Source: Herpomyces periplanetae | Taxonomy: Eukaryota > Ascomycota > Laboulbeniomycetes > Herpomycetales > Herpomycetaceae | Assembly (NCBI GenBank): GCA_009733715.1 | Contig: WMKJ01000073.1 | Span: 1-64,000, forward strand | Reading direction: 5' to 3' | DNA length: 64,000 nt | Shown: positions 14,501-27,809 of the stretch, one piece after another | Numbering within the stretch: the stretch's first letter is position 1 | How the letters are laid out: every line of letters begins with the position of its first letter | Made by a program: the position numbers and the translations under genes | Notes under the pieces: generated by a model | The model's input: only the letters and a program-made list of their open reading frames with translations | Told to the model about the DNA's origin: nothing | The model's database searches: none

Positions 14501-15258
14501 ATAGTGTAAGCGATTTTTGAATATCTTAGGTTTTGATTTAGACGGAGCCAAAGACAGAGGAGAATGTTCAGCACATTCGGTAATTGGGGTGGTTATTTTT
14601 GAAGTGGTTTCTTCAACATTAGCATGGTTGTCAGGTAGAGCAGATTCGGGTAAATCAATGGGTGTGATGCAAGTGGGAGATAAAGGTTGACTTGTATCGA
14701 AACCAAGGGGAGTACCAATTAGGCTACCATAACGCTTATACTGAGGGTGATTTGACGCGGAGAGAAATTCATCGTTTAAATTAGTGGTTGAATCGGCGAG
14801 ATTGGTAGAAGAAAGTTTTGATAAACCCGGACCGGATTCGGTATTAACATCTATAGTTGGGGTAATGGGTGATGATATTAGAAAAGTATGATAAATTTGA
14901 AGATTAAAAGTGTAGGGAAGATTCACATTGGTTTTCATGACAGACGCTGAAAACGTTTATATTGGGGCAATCTTTGAGGCTGTTATGAAGTCTAGCTAGT
15001 GTTTTTAATTTTTTTTTAGCCAGCTAAATAAGATGAAGGATGGGTTAGCTAAGAAAGGTATGATTGGGGGATGCAGGGATTAGGTCTAGTAAAATAAATT
15101 AATAACCTTATAGTTCATATATTTAGGTTTCCATTCAGGAATAAGATTTTCTTCAAGTTCTCTGGAAGTAAGGTTAATATTTGATAATTTTGAAGAGTAG
15201 TTGTATGGAGAAGAGAGGGAAAATTGTGTAATGATTAGTAGTACCTAGCGAACTTCAT
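11521..15258 (-). CDS. SYG1: SYG1/XPR1-type SPX-EXS phosphate exporter
   Basis: Eleven exons on the minus strand give 1018 residues: 15245-15258, 15107-15161, 14927-15023, 13457-14850, 13073-13396, 12916-13005, 12559-12853, 12465-12491, 12185-12408, 12117-12133 and 11521-12040. The N-terminus MKFARELEENLIPEW is the SPX start, and KINKKFDK is the conserved SPX lysine helix that binds inositol pyrophosphates. The EXS part carries FEFNVRQHLDQRQ, YPVEFRDFFLADM, SSHSPLLGFFTTLPA and TRNSFPHLVNC, then the C-terminal NVGRFRAFRDIYLPY. Family members export phosphate across membranes (XPR1) or act in phosphate and G-protein signalling (yeast Syg1). A Ser/Thr-rich insert splits the SPX region, and the tail has a run of 14 Asp (about 11655-11705). 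Three exons are only 14, 27 and 17 nt. Confidence 0.93.
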
Positions 15259-15390
15259 AATGGGATTTGTAGTGTGAGATGTTGGATTAAGTAACTGAAT
15301 GCATGTTAAGTAAGAAATGAAGAGGAGGATATAATTAAGAGAGGAAGGGAGAGGTGAAAGAAAAGGTTGATAGATTGTAATGAATTAGAA

Positions 15391-15475
15391 GATGGGTGGA
15401 TGGGTGGATGGGTGGATGGATGGATGAATGGATGGATGAGTGGAAGAGTAGAAGAGTGGAAGAGTGGAAGAGTGG
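15391..15475. repeat. Tetranucleotide and 8-bp tandem repeats
   Basis: Units GGTGGATG and GATGGATG run to about 15443. They are followed by four units of the type AGAGTGGA (15440-15475). Open frames across this stretch on either strand are repeat artefacts. Confidence 0.85.
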
Positions 15476-16206
15476 ATTAAAACATCGTGAATTTGGGATA
15501 GATATTGGCATTAGTAAGAGAGATAGGAGGATGATCACGAGATTGGTTGATGTTACCGAGGAGGGAGGGGAAATGGGAAGCCGAGTTAGGGCCGTATGAA
15601 CAAAATATGGAGAGTGGAGGGTTGTAGGGAAGGGGACAAGAGCAATTACGCTGTGCTGTGGGATGCACTATTTTACAAAATAAACTCCTCGCATGTTTAA
15701 TAAGTACTGTCAAAGTATATTACTTGGGTATATATGTATATTGTAGTTTTACTATAATCAGGTCATCTAAATATACTATATTGAAGTAGGAGATGATAAG
15801 GTGTATACAAGAATAGTGTATATTATAGATAAATAGTAGAATTGTAAAGAAATTGGGTTGAGGGGTAACCTGACACAGATAGCCAGATTGTGATGAATTT
15901 AGTGTGAATAATATGTCCTAAAAGTAATGAGTTATTACAAGTATAATAGTTTATATGTGAAAGAGAGGTGATGTAAGGGAGATAGAGGGGTGATATAGTA
16001 AGAATTGAGAGTTGTAAGGAATTTACAGGTGGAATATAGGGTGAAGAAAAAGAATAGATAACCGAGATTTGAAGTAGAGAGAGACTTGATGGATCGATGA
16101 TTGAAGAGTATTTAAAGGCAATTGAACATAAGATAGAGGAAAAAGTAGTAAGTGAACAAGCCGTATTAGTAGAAGAATGTTTTCCTAATTAGGAAATTCA
16201 CGAGAG

Positions 16207-16236
16207 TTTGGATTGGATGGCATGGCATGGTATGGC
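16207..16236. repeat. Short 5-bp-periodic repeat
   Basis: Units GATTG GATGG CATGG CATGG TATGG follow one another. This resembles the longer decayed 5-bp-periodic stretches at 27.9, 40.0 and 57.5 kb. Confidence 0.6.
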
Positions 16237-16266
16237 AAAAGTGTGGGGAGAAGCCATAAGACTGAC

Positions 16267-16320
16267 GAGGGGCGGGGGGTGAGGGGCGAGGGCGAGGGGC
16301 GAGGGGCGAGGGGCGAGGGG
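16267..16320. repeat. G-rich heptamer array (GAGGGGC)
   Basis: There are about seven units of GGGGCGA or close variants, with runs of four or more G spaced by three bases on the plus strand. The spacing suits G-quadruplex formation in principle; that is inference. Confidence 0.8.
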
Positions 16321-16764
16321 ATAAACTGGATGTGGAAGAATAATTAGCGGCAAAATCCAATGCCAGTACGACGATCGGCATGCACGAAAATGTCTGCTCG
16401 TTCCCGTACACTTTGAGCAAAAACTCCCGAATCACCAAGTCTCGGGCGCCTATCAGCACGTGCAACTTGGAGAAGCGGGTGACGTGGAGAGTGACGGTCG
16501 GAAGAGATTTTTGCCGAATACTGCCGGAAAAGATTCTTTACGAAAAGTGGTTGTATTTGACGCTGCAACACTATTCTGACAATTGAATTTGCCCATCCGT
16601 TCCAAACTGGTTTTGCACTGCGTAAGCTCCCCATCAGTAGAGGGTTAAGGGCTGGTAAGCAGTAAATGAAGCTCTGGTTGGTCTTTAAAGGTTATGCAAA
16701 GGCTTGTCAAAGTATCTGCTCAGGCGCAGACTTGGACAAAAGTTTTGGCTTTAGTACAAATATA

Positions 16765-16960
16765 CACGCGCACGCACACCCACATGCGTACATACACAAA
16801 CACGCACACACCACGCACACACCACACATACACACATATACACACACATATACATACACATACACATCCACACACACATCCACACACACATCCACACACA
16901 TATACACCCACATCCACTCCCTCTCCCACTCCTACACCTACACACAAACTCCCTTACTTC
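16765..16960. repeat. CA-rich microsatellite
   Basis: Imperfect ACACAC, CATACA and CATCCA units fill this stretch, passing into C/T-rich DNA. Long His/Thr-rich (plus) and Cys/Val-rich (minus) frames here exist because of the repeat and are not taken as genes. Confidence 0.85.
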
Positions 16961-17526
16961 CCTCCTTCATCTCCCTCCACGTCATCAGCCCTCATGCATC
17001 TCATGCTTCACTATACCTCTTTCCATCATACACTAACCTTTCATATTCTATTCCATACACCTCATATTTCTCTATCCTCTACCCTTAGATCATTCTACCT
17101 ACTATTATCATCCTAATTATTAAAAGGGGCTCCTGTCTCTTCAACCTTCGCCGTAACATTCTCCCTTAATCTTAACTACTCATACTTATCCTCCTGTCTT
17201 TGACTACTCATTCTACTTGCATTTTTCTACTCTTTCCTGTCTTCATCTTCCCTTTCTCGTGTTTTTTCCTTACATCATCTTCTCCTTCCCTCCCCCCATC
17301 CCAAAAATAAAAAACTTTTCCCTTCTTCGGCAAATTTGAATCACAGTCTTTTACCTTCCACCAAAGTAACTTAATCTATTCATCAATAACCCGATCAATA
17401 CATCAATTTCCCCTCTACATTTTGAGTTATTGCTCCGCCCCTCCCACTCTCCCACATTAAACGCGCGTGCGCGCCTGGACATGACCTTTCCTTTTCAATA
17501 CATCACTTCTTGCCCTACTATTTACT

Positions 17527-19503
17527 ATGGCTAAATTTTTCTATTTTATTTTCGGATTTTTCATTTATTTTACTACCTTTACCCTTTCCCAAGACTGCCA
17601 ATTTAGTAAATCATCTCCCATCGAAAATATTACCATTCCAAAATGCAGCGTAAGTCTTTCCCCGGCAAATTCATCTTGACTCAAGTAATTCACCAAAAAT
17701 ATATTAACCTCCTCCTCTTCGCACCCATATACCCATATACCCACATACCCATTTACCCATTTACCCACTTACCCACTTACCCACTTACACACTTACACAC
17801 TTACACAAATTTACACATTTACCCATACCTGTATATACAAATTTTAGTACGATCAATCTGCCATCGTAACCGACGGTTGTGTATCTTACGCATATCTGGA
17901 TTCACTTAACTCAGTATTACGCCCCTATATCAACTCCATTACTCAAAATACCGATTTCTTCTCTCATTACCGACTCAACCTCTTCAAAAACAAATGCTTA
18001 TTTTGGTCCGATGTTCATGGTGTATGTGGAAATATCGCATGTGCTGTTAACCCCGTTGAAAATGACAGTGATATCCCCTTGGTCTGGAAATCCCAAGAGC
18101 TGGGAAAATTACAACAATCATCAAATCCCAAACCTCCCTCCTCCACCAATTTCCCTCCCCCATCTTCTTCCCCAAACCATCACCCAAATCTCTGCGTCGC
18201 CGACACCAGCGAATGTGATGATCGAGACTACTGCATTCCCGATGACGAATTGCTAAGCTCAAAGGGTGATTATGTCAGCCTGGTCGATAATCCCGAAAAA
18301 TTTACAGGATACACAGGAATTGGTGCTCAGATGGTTTGGGCTGCTATTTATCGTGAGAACTGTTTTACAAAGGCTCGCGAATTATCGTCAAATCTTAATT
18401 ATAGGGATGGTCATTCTAAAAGAAAAAATGAAGCTGAATCCCTTAAACAAATCTTTCGTGATTCCGCAAAGTTACCTTTGGTTCAACAAGCCATTGCCCG
18501 TGGTACTCCTGCTATATCTTTAGACTCCGTTGAGTTCGATGATGAATGCGTCGAAAAACGCGTTTTCTATCGCGTCGTCAGTGGAATGCACGCTTCCATA
18601 TCTACCCATATCTGTGCTGAATACCTTAATCGTCAAACTGGTGTATGGGGTCCAAATTTAGATTGTTTTATAAAAAAGGTTTACAATTATCCTGATCGTG
18701 TTTCAAATATTTACTTCAACTATGCTCTATTACTACGTGCCGTTGGAAAATTGAGAAATCATGCTGAAAGTTACGAATTCTGTTCCCCCGATTCCGAGCA
18801 AGATCGTTTAACTAAACGTTTACTAATAAGTCTCGCCGATGCTATTCCTCCCGGTCTAGAAGTCTTCAATGAAACTCGTTTATTTCAATTCCCCGCAGAT
18901 CTAGTCCTTAAGCAAGAATTTCGAAGTCGCTTTAGGAATATAAGTCGCATCATGGATTGTGTTGGTTGTGATAAGTGTAGACTTTGGGGAAAATTACAAA
19001 CTGCTGGTTACGGAACTGCCTTTAAAGTCTTATTCGAATTCAATGAATCTAACACCTTCCATAATCCTCCTCTACGTAGGACTGAATTAGTTGCTCTCAT
19101 TAATACCTTGGGCCGTGTTAGCAACAGTTTGCATTATATCAAAATATTTTCCCAGATGATCTCTGCTCATCAACTTAACCCTTCTCAATCCACCCCCTCT
19201 CCCCTTAACCCCCATGAAAATTCTCCCGGTTCCAGTAATTCCACCCTCCTCAATCCTCCTCCTCCCCCTCCTCCTCCTCCTCCTCTTCCCTCCTTCAAGA
19301 CTACTCTAAAAGATTCTTTTCTCTCCGAGTTCTCCCTTGTATTTCGAACCTTCAAGTACGTTATTAAATCCTGGTTAAATCTTCCAGCAAAATTATGGAG
19401 CTTAATTCTCAATGAGATCGGCCGACTATGGGATTACTGGCTTGGACTTCCCGTTTCACCCCGCGTGTGGACCTTCAGGCTACCTCGCCGTGACGAGCTA
19501 TGA
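17527..19503 (+). CDS. ERO1: ERO1, endoplasmic reticulum oxidoreductin-1
   Basis: Two exons (17527-17649 and 17848-19503) give 592 residues. ERO1 is the FAD sulfhydryl oxidase of the ER lumen that reoxidises protein disulfide isomerase with O2. Residues 1-22 are a signal peptide, followed by QDCQF. The shuttle pair is CGNIAC (C101, C106), matching yeast C100/C105. The FAD-proximal active site is CVGCDKC (C412, C415, C418), followed by RLWGKLQ. GVWGPNLDCF and NYALLLRAV are further family blocks. A Pro run lies near 19255-19288. The protein ends ...LPRRDEL, so the last four residues are a KDEL-like ER retrieval signal; as I recall, the yeast enzyme lacks one. The intron (198 nt) is long for this window and contains an 8-bp repeat. 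It converges with ERG10. Confidence 0.95.
17726..17828. repeat. 8-bp tandem repeat inside the ERO1 intron
   Basis: About twelve units of the type (A/T)TACCCA(T/C) or TTACACAC fill most of the single ERO1 intron (17650-17847). The strand is C/A/T-rich with almost no G. It is not a perfect telomere repeat. Confidence 0.8.
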
Positions 19504-19621
19504 TTTTGTAAATATCCTTTACTTTCCCCTTCCCACTATCTTCCCCCCATCCTGTGCAAGCCTAACCATTAATACGCCTGCACCTCCACCTTTATCACCT
19601 TACTGTCCAACGTCATCCCCT
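19504..19621. other. Convergent spacer, ERO1/ERG10
   Basis: These 118 bp separate the stop codons of ERO1 and ERG10 and must hold both 3' ends. It is C/T-rich on the plus strand. No gene is seen. Confidence 0.6.
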
Positions 19622-21103
<1,482 letters not shown>

Positions 21104-21546
21104 CTTTAATTCAGTATAAATCTAAACTCTTGATACTATTTCAAATAATTTTCAGTTCAATCCTGATTAACCCTTTCAATTCTCTTTCCTTTCTCCAATT
21201 CAATTTATTCATGTGTGGCGACCCTCCAATTCTATCCTTCCTATCACATGACCCAACTGACAAACCTCTCTCAACCTCATCAGCCACACTCCCCAACGAC
21301 TTATCCTTGTCACGTGTAATTCGCTTAACCTTCCATCATGTGACTGGGGTGGGTAGTTTTAAAGACCAACGTTTTGACGACGTGGAATAGAATGATATTT
21401 CAAGTTTTATTTTTGGATTTATTCTGTTCTTCCATTGCAGATATAATTGTAAATGTATAAGATGCGTGTTAGTATAATTTATTAGAGGGAATTTTAACAG
21501 GTTTATTTGGGTCATATTAATTGTTGAAATTTCTTAATATTTCTCA
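21104..21546. promoter_or_regulatory. Divergent ERG10/SNU114 promoter with E-box-like sites
   Basis: The spacer holds TCACATGAC (21244-21252), GTCACGTGT (21309-21317) and TCATGTGAC (21336-21344) within 100 bp. All fit GTCACRTGW on one strand or the other. In fungi such sites are bound by bHLH factors such as Cbf1; the assignment here is inference. Confidence 0.5.
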
Positions 21547-24500
21547 ATGGAAGATTTATACGACGAGTAAGTTCCCAAATTTTTATGTGCCTGATCTCCA
21601 AATTGTGTATACTTGTATACCTGAATATTCATTAGTTTCAATTCTAATTGGTAATGCAGATTCGGAAACTATATCGGTGAGGCGGAGTCTGACATAGAGG
21701 ACGATGATGATGATAATAATAACAATGACAATACAAATTCCCGCAATGAGCATGATTCTAATATCGATCATGGTGTTAACGGCAAGGTTGATGAAAATGA
21801 TGTCTTGGTTGTCGTCAATGGTGATGAAAGACCATCAAATTCAGTCGTACTGCATGAGGATAAACAGTATTATCCAACAGCTCAACAAGTTTATGGCGAG
21901 GATGTTGAAACTTTGGTAGAGGAAGAGGACTCCCAACCTTTATCCCAACCAATTATTGCACCAATTGTTGAAAAGAAATTTACGATTGAAGAGCGAGATT
22001 TACCCAAGGTTAACTTTTCCCGTGAATTTTTAGAAGATCTAATGGGTTATCCCGATCACGTTAGAAATATTGTATTCGCCGGTGACCTACATCACGGAAA
22101 AACTAGTCTAGTGGACATGTTAGTTCTCGAAACCCACGATCTTCAAGAAAAATTGGATAAACGAACTAGCAAGCGTAAATATGAGCAATTGCGCTATACC
22201 GATACCCACGTTCTAGAGAGACAAAGAGGTTTATCAATCAAAACTTCCGCTTTAAGCTTAATCTTGGGAAATTCTCGCGGCAAATCCTACGTTTTTAATT
22301 TACTCGACAGTCCTGGACATGTTAACTTTAGCGATGAAGTTGCCGTATCATTACGATTAGCCGACGGTCTCGTTCTGGTCGTCGATGTTGTAGAGGGTGT
22401 TTTAACCAGTAGTGAATTAGCCATTAAACATGCCCTTCTTGCCGGACTTTCAATAGTGTTAATCATTAATAAAATGGATCGATTAATTCTCGAGTTAAAG
22501 CTGCCTCCGGCCGATGCTTATTTTCGCCTTAAATTAGTCGTCGAAGAAGTTAACGATGTTATTGCGCGTACAGCACCCGTTAGCGAGTGCGAAAAGCTTA
22601 GACTTAGCCCGGAAAAGGGAAATGTGGCATTTGCTTGTTCAACGTTAGAATGGTGTTTTACTCTGTCTTCCTTTGCAAAACGGTACATTCAAAAGTATGG
22701 AAATGATGGTGGTGCTATCGAAGAGCACCAATTCGCTCAAAGGCTATGGGGTGATATCTTCTTCAATGGAAAATCTCGCAAGTTTACTCGAAAACCTATC
22801 GAAGCACAGGCCAAACGTTCCTTTGTAACATTTATCCTGGAACCCATTTACAAAATCTTTTCCCATACTATTAGCGGTTCTCCCAGTAATCTTCCTAAAA
22901 TTCTCAAGGATATCAATGTTACGTTAAAGCCATGGGAATTGAAAATGAATGCCAAAGAGTTACTGAAGATTGTTTGCAAAGAATTTTTCGGCAAGCCAAG
23001 TGGTTTCGTTGATATGATTGTTGAACATGTTAAATCCCCCCAGCAAGCTGGTATAGGATACCGTGAAAAGTTTTTCACCGGACCAAGCGATGGAATCATG
23101 GCTAAGAGTATCGATTCCTGTGATAAAGATGGACCACTCATACTTCATGTTACCAAACTTTTTCATTCGGGTGATGCGACCTTATTTCATGCTTTATGTC
23201 GAGTGTTAAGTGGAAGAGTACGTCGTGGACAAGTTGTTCGTATTTTAGGTGAAGGCTTTACTATTGATGATCCTGAAGATATGATGATTAGTGAGATTAA
23301 GGATGTATGGATTCCATGTTCACGCTACAATGTACCAACTTTTAATGGAGTACCTGCCGGTAACATTGCTCTATTAGGTGGTGTAGAAAATTCCATCGTA
23401 AAAAGTTGCACAATTGTCGGCTTGGATATTAATGGTCATGATTCGGAAGTTCCTCAAATCGTTAATGATTTATACATTTTTAGGCCAATTAAACATTTTT
23501 ATGAATCCGTTTTTAAGGTTGCCGTTGAACCAATTAATCCCTCTGAATTACCAAAAATGTTGGAGGGTTTGCGAAAAATTGGTAAAGTTTATCCACTATC
23601 CATAAGTAAAGTTGAAGAATCCGGTGAACACATTATTCTGGGAACTGGTGAATTATACATGGACTGTATACTTCATGATTTGCGAAAATTATACTCGGAA
23701 ATTGAAATAAAAGTATCCGATCCGGTTACTCGATTTTGTGAAACTGTTATCGAAACCTCTTCGATAAAATGTTATTCCAATACACCTAATAAAAAGAATA
23801 AAGTTACCATGGTTGCTGAAGCTTTGGATGAAGAGATTGCTCAAGATATTGAAAATGAGGTTGTCAGTATACGTGACCCCGTACGTGTTGTGGGAAAATT
23901 CTTTCAGGAAAAGTACGATTATGATTTACTCGCATCCCGGAATATTTGGGCCTTTGGACCCAATGAACGTGGTCCAAACTTGTTACAGAATGATACATTA
24001 CCCAGTGAGGTTTTGGATAAACAAGCCATATTTTCCGTCCGTGAAAGTATTCGTCAAGGTTTTACCTGGGCTACAAAAGAAGGTCCCCTTTGCGAAGAAC
24101 CCATGAGAAATGTAAAATTTCGCATTACGGATCTTACAATATCTCCCGAACCAATTTATCGTGGTGGTGGCCAATTAATTCCTACTACAAGACGTGCATG
24201 TCATAGTAGTTTTCTTTTGGCATCTCCTCGATTAATGGAACCAATATATTCATGTCGAATGATCGGTTCAGCTGATGCTATCACCAGTTTATATACCGTT
24301 ATCGCTCGACGCCGTGGTCATGTTTTACAAGATGGTCCTATTCCCGGTACACCTTTGTATCAAGCAACTGGTTTAATTCCCGTTATCGATTCATTTGGAT
24401 TCGAAACTGATTTAAAAATTCATTCTAAAAGTCAAGCTGCTATTTCCCTTGTCTTTCACTCATGGTCTATCGTACCCGGTGATCCTCTCGATCGAAATCC

Positions 24501-24669
24501 TCTTCTCCGTGCTCGTCCCCTCAATCCCGCTCCCATTCCCGGTACCGCACGTGATTTTGTCTTGAAAACTCGCAGACGAAAAGGTTTAACTGAAGATATC
24601 AGTATAGCAAGGTTTCTCGAACCAGAATTAACGGCCAAGTTGCGCGAAACGGGCATTTTGGATACATGA
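21547..24669 (+). CDS. SNU114: Snu114/EFTUD2, U5 snRNP GTPase
   Basis: Two exons (21547-21566 and 21660-24669) give 1009 residues, matching the yeast protein's size. The EF-2-like GTPase sits in the U5 snRNP and controls spliceosome activation and disassembly with Brr2 and Prp8. The 20-nt first exon encodes MEDLYDE, continuing FGNYIGEAESD as in the family, then an acidic Asp/Asn run. The GTPase motifs are AGDLHHGKTS (G1, residues about 146-155), DSPGH (G3) and NKMDR (G4). EF-2-like domains follow, with GELYMDCI and RRGHVLQDGPIPGTPLY near the end. Its gene lies head to head with ERG10 and 115 bp before the COG3 start. Confidence 0.96.
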
Positions 24670-24784
24670 TCGCATCGTATCATCGCTTTAATTGCTTCGG
24701 GTTTTCTCCATTAATTTTGACTTTTATCCCTCCAAACTCCTCTTTTACTGTCATTTCCTTAACGCGTTTTCCTTCATCTCTACA

Positions 24785-27700
24785 ATGCCGGATTCTCTTT
24801 CATCAGCCCAATCTATTCGTAGCTTTGATCTTACTTCAAAATTATATTCAAATGGTACCAAAGTTTTAAATCTACATTTAACCTTTTATCCCTGTTAATT
24901 ACAATTAATACGCTAACCATTCTACAGCTATCGCTAATATTCCTCTGCCTTGGTCAAATTATCGACCTCCAAATTCTAAAGATATTCGTCCTGTTAACCT
25001 AACTAATATTCCACCTGTGGATCGTTCTCTTATCGATTCGTATTGCACTCAAAATTCTCATTACTTTACCCAGCTTCACAAAACTTCCATTCCGTCGTCC
25101 CCCTCATCCCCTTTAACCTCCCCATGCCTTGACCCCCAGTCTTCTCTTCCCTCTTCTCAACTTTCCATCGTACCACGCATTTACTTCGATGACGATTTTA
25201 ATCTTGAAAACCCTCGCACTTTTGAATTTGTTTGTGGAAGTTCTGACATCGCTCGTACCATACAACCTAATCACCCCCCCCCAAAATCCGATGAACCTCT
25301 CATTCAAAATGATATCGATTCTCTCCCTACTATTTCATCCAATAAATCACTCATTACAAACGCTATACTTCAGGAAAAACTTTCTTGGTATCTCGATACC
25401 GTCGAAATGCACCTCATACAAGCCATATCTGCTGCTTCTGCTTCCTTTTTTCAAGCTCTCGGCTCTCTCCAACATCTACAACAGGAAACATCGCATTGTG
25501 TTAGCAATCTTAAATCCCTTCGCAGTGATCTTAACCTACTCGATCGTCAAATGTCCCTTAATGAGCTTGATATCCTCATCCTCAATCGTCAGCGTAGCAA
25601 TATGCTGAAGCTGGAAGACACCCTAGCGCAAATCTTTTCAATATTTGACGGGTTATCGCATTGTGTTTCTCTCGTTCAAACTTCTCAATTTGATGCCGCT
25701 CTCGATAAACTTGACATTCTGCAAAATTTCATCACAGGTCAATTACCATCCGATCAAAATATTACCTGGCTTACCCATTACCCTCGTCGCACTATCTATG
25801 ATCTTTCTTCTCTAAGTGCTTTACGCAGTGTTTTTGGTCTTATAAAGAGACTTCACGAGTCAATCAGTCTAGGTTTCGAAAACACCTTTCTTCAATTCCT
25901 CCTTAACGATTGTCGTAATCATTGTACTAATACTTCCCCTGCCGTTACTCTTTCACGTTGGGTACTGGCTGCTCAAAAAGTCAAACCTCGCAACGATCAG
26001 TCACACCGTCTTGAAACTTGTTCATATTTAGTCATCGGTAACGATTTTCGTCATCAAGTTGTCAGCTTTTTTCAAACTTTAACTAAACTCGGCCACATCG
26101 TTCACGCTGCTAATTCTGTTCGTGGTTTAATTCTGCGTGAAATGAAGCTAGCCATTCGTCGAAATTTACCTTCTTTCGAAAACGATAGCTTATCCACAAA
26201 TTCTCACGTTCAAGATGTTAAACTCTCCGAGTCTCCCCTTAAAAAATCTCTTGCGCTTTCGCGATCTATACAAGCATTAACCCCTCAAGAAATGGAAACT
26301 CTCCTCGTTAAAATTTACACGCGGGTCGGTGAATCTTTGCGACGCTTTAACGTTCAAATTAAAGTTATTCTCGATATAACGACCAGCTTTGTAGCGTCAC
26401 CTCGACAATCCGAAGACACTCCTCATCAATTGTACAATTTCCCTAAATCGTCTGATCAATTCCATCGAGAGACTTCGCTACCACGAGAAGAATTACTGGA
26501 AATTTTAGATTTGACTAGCTTAATGGAACAAGCTGTCGATATAATTCTCAGTCATGTATCGGAAATATTGAAACTTCGTACTGAGCAAGCCACCAACGCT
26601 CCCATTAATTGCTTTCTGCGTTATGTTACGCTCAATCGATTATTCGCTCAAGAATGTGAAGCAGTGTCTGGTCGGTCTTGTAACTCGCTTAAAAGTGTTG
26701 TTAATGGACATATTCGTGAGTTTATCGTTAACTTTAGGGACATGGAAAAAGCATCATTACGAAAAGTAATGGATGCCGATCGATGGCAAGTTGTTGATCT
26801 TTATTCGATCGATACACAGATTTTATCTCGATTATTAGATCAATCGCTTTATGATAACAAATTTCTCGAAAAATACGTTAACGTAGCTGAACTTGAGGAT
26901 AATCATTCTGCTACGGATACAGTTACCGATACACCAAAAGTTTCTCAAAGTCGATATGCTGAAATACTCGGTGAACGGTATTTCATGGTCACATCTAGTG
27001 TCCATGTGCTTCACACCTTGGATCGATTTTTTACGCTACTTGCTGTTATTCCTACGATTAATGAAGAAGTTGGTAATGCCATTGTTGAGTATATTACAGC
27101 GTTTAATGGTCGGTCATTTGAATTGATTCTCAAGGCTGAAGCGGTAAAATTGGCCTCATTATCCAATATTAACACTAAGCATATGGCATTGTTATTACAA
27201 ACACTACGGTTTTTTATTGCGTTAATTCCATTTCTGTCTAAGGCTACATGTAAAAAAGGAAATGAACCGTCAAAAGTTACTGGAAAGTTTGATGATTTGA
27301 TTGTTTTGTTGACGAATCATCAATTAAGTATTCGACAAAAGTTAGTAGAGATAATGGGCTTTCGGTCTGGGCTGCATATTAAGAGTATGAAACAAGTCAA
27401 CTATGATGATCCTGATGCTGGAAGCGAAAGAATTAGTCCACATATGGAAGCCATTATTAAGGAAACGTGTACACTGCATCGTGTATTAAACAAACATTTA
27501 CCACGTACGGATGTGAAGCAGATTATGTTAGCGGTAAGCGTTAATTATCGGGAAATTTGGGAAAAAGCGTTTGATGAGCTTACCGTTAAGACTGCACTGG
27601 CTAAAGAAAGGTAAGGGAATATATTTTATTACCATTTATATAAATTTAATAATACCGATATTAACTTAACTCGACTGATACGGGGTAGACTATTACGGGA

Positions 27701-27809
27701 GGCAGAATATTTCCACAAAAATGTGAATGAAATTGATGGATTTGAAGATGCCGGTCAGGCGTATTTAACCCAAGTTATTAGCAAGAAATTCATCGATACG
27801 TCTGAGTAA
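24785..27809 (+). CDS. COG3: Conserved oligomeric Golgi complex subunit 3
   Basis: Three exons (24785-24854, 24928-27610, 27689-27809) give 957 residues. COG3 is a core lobe-A subunit of the COG tether for retrograde vesicles within the Golgi. The N-terminal part holds IPLPWSNYRPPNSKDIR, then a helical region with a coiled-coil-like stretch (LYDRQ-like LLDRQMSLNELD) and the SEC34 block with DGLSHCV, NFITGQ and FLRYVTLNRLFAQECE. The last exon encodes a conserved-looking tail ending FIDTSE. Phase is kept across both introns (73 and 78 nt). It is longer than yeast Cog3 (801), mostly through the Ser/Pro-rich N-terminus. It converges on eIF2-beta. Confidence 0.88.

Larger units (their letters stand above)
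15259..17526. other. Repeat-rich spacer between SYG1 and ERO1
   Basis: This is the shared upstream region of two divergent genes. From left to right it has purine-rich sequence, a TGGA/TGGG array (15391-15443), GAAGAGTG-like units to 15475, AT-rich sequence to 16200, a 5-bp-periodic patch (16207-16236), a GAGGGGC array (16267-16320), a more GC-rich patch with overlapping open frames on both strands (16340-16634), a CA-rich array (16765-16960) and C/T-rich sequence up to the ERO1 start. No gene could be supported. Confidence 0.55.

Noticed and set aside
16666-17116. Two overlapping 140-codon frames on the plus strand and three on the minus strand
   Set aside because: They translate a CA-rich microsatellite and the C/T-rich tract after it; all frames stay open because of the repeat.
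17726-17828. Internal telomere repeat
   Set aside because: The units are 8 bp (TTACCCAC-type) and variable; they do not match TTAGGG/CCCTAA.
25129-25608. 159-codon plus frame
   Set aside because: It is an alternative frame inside COG3.
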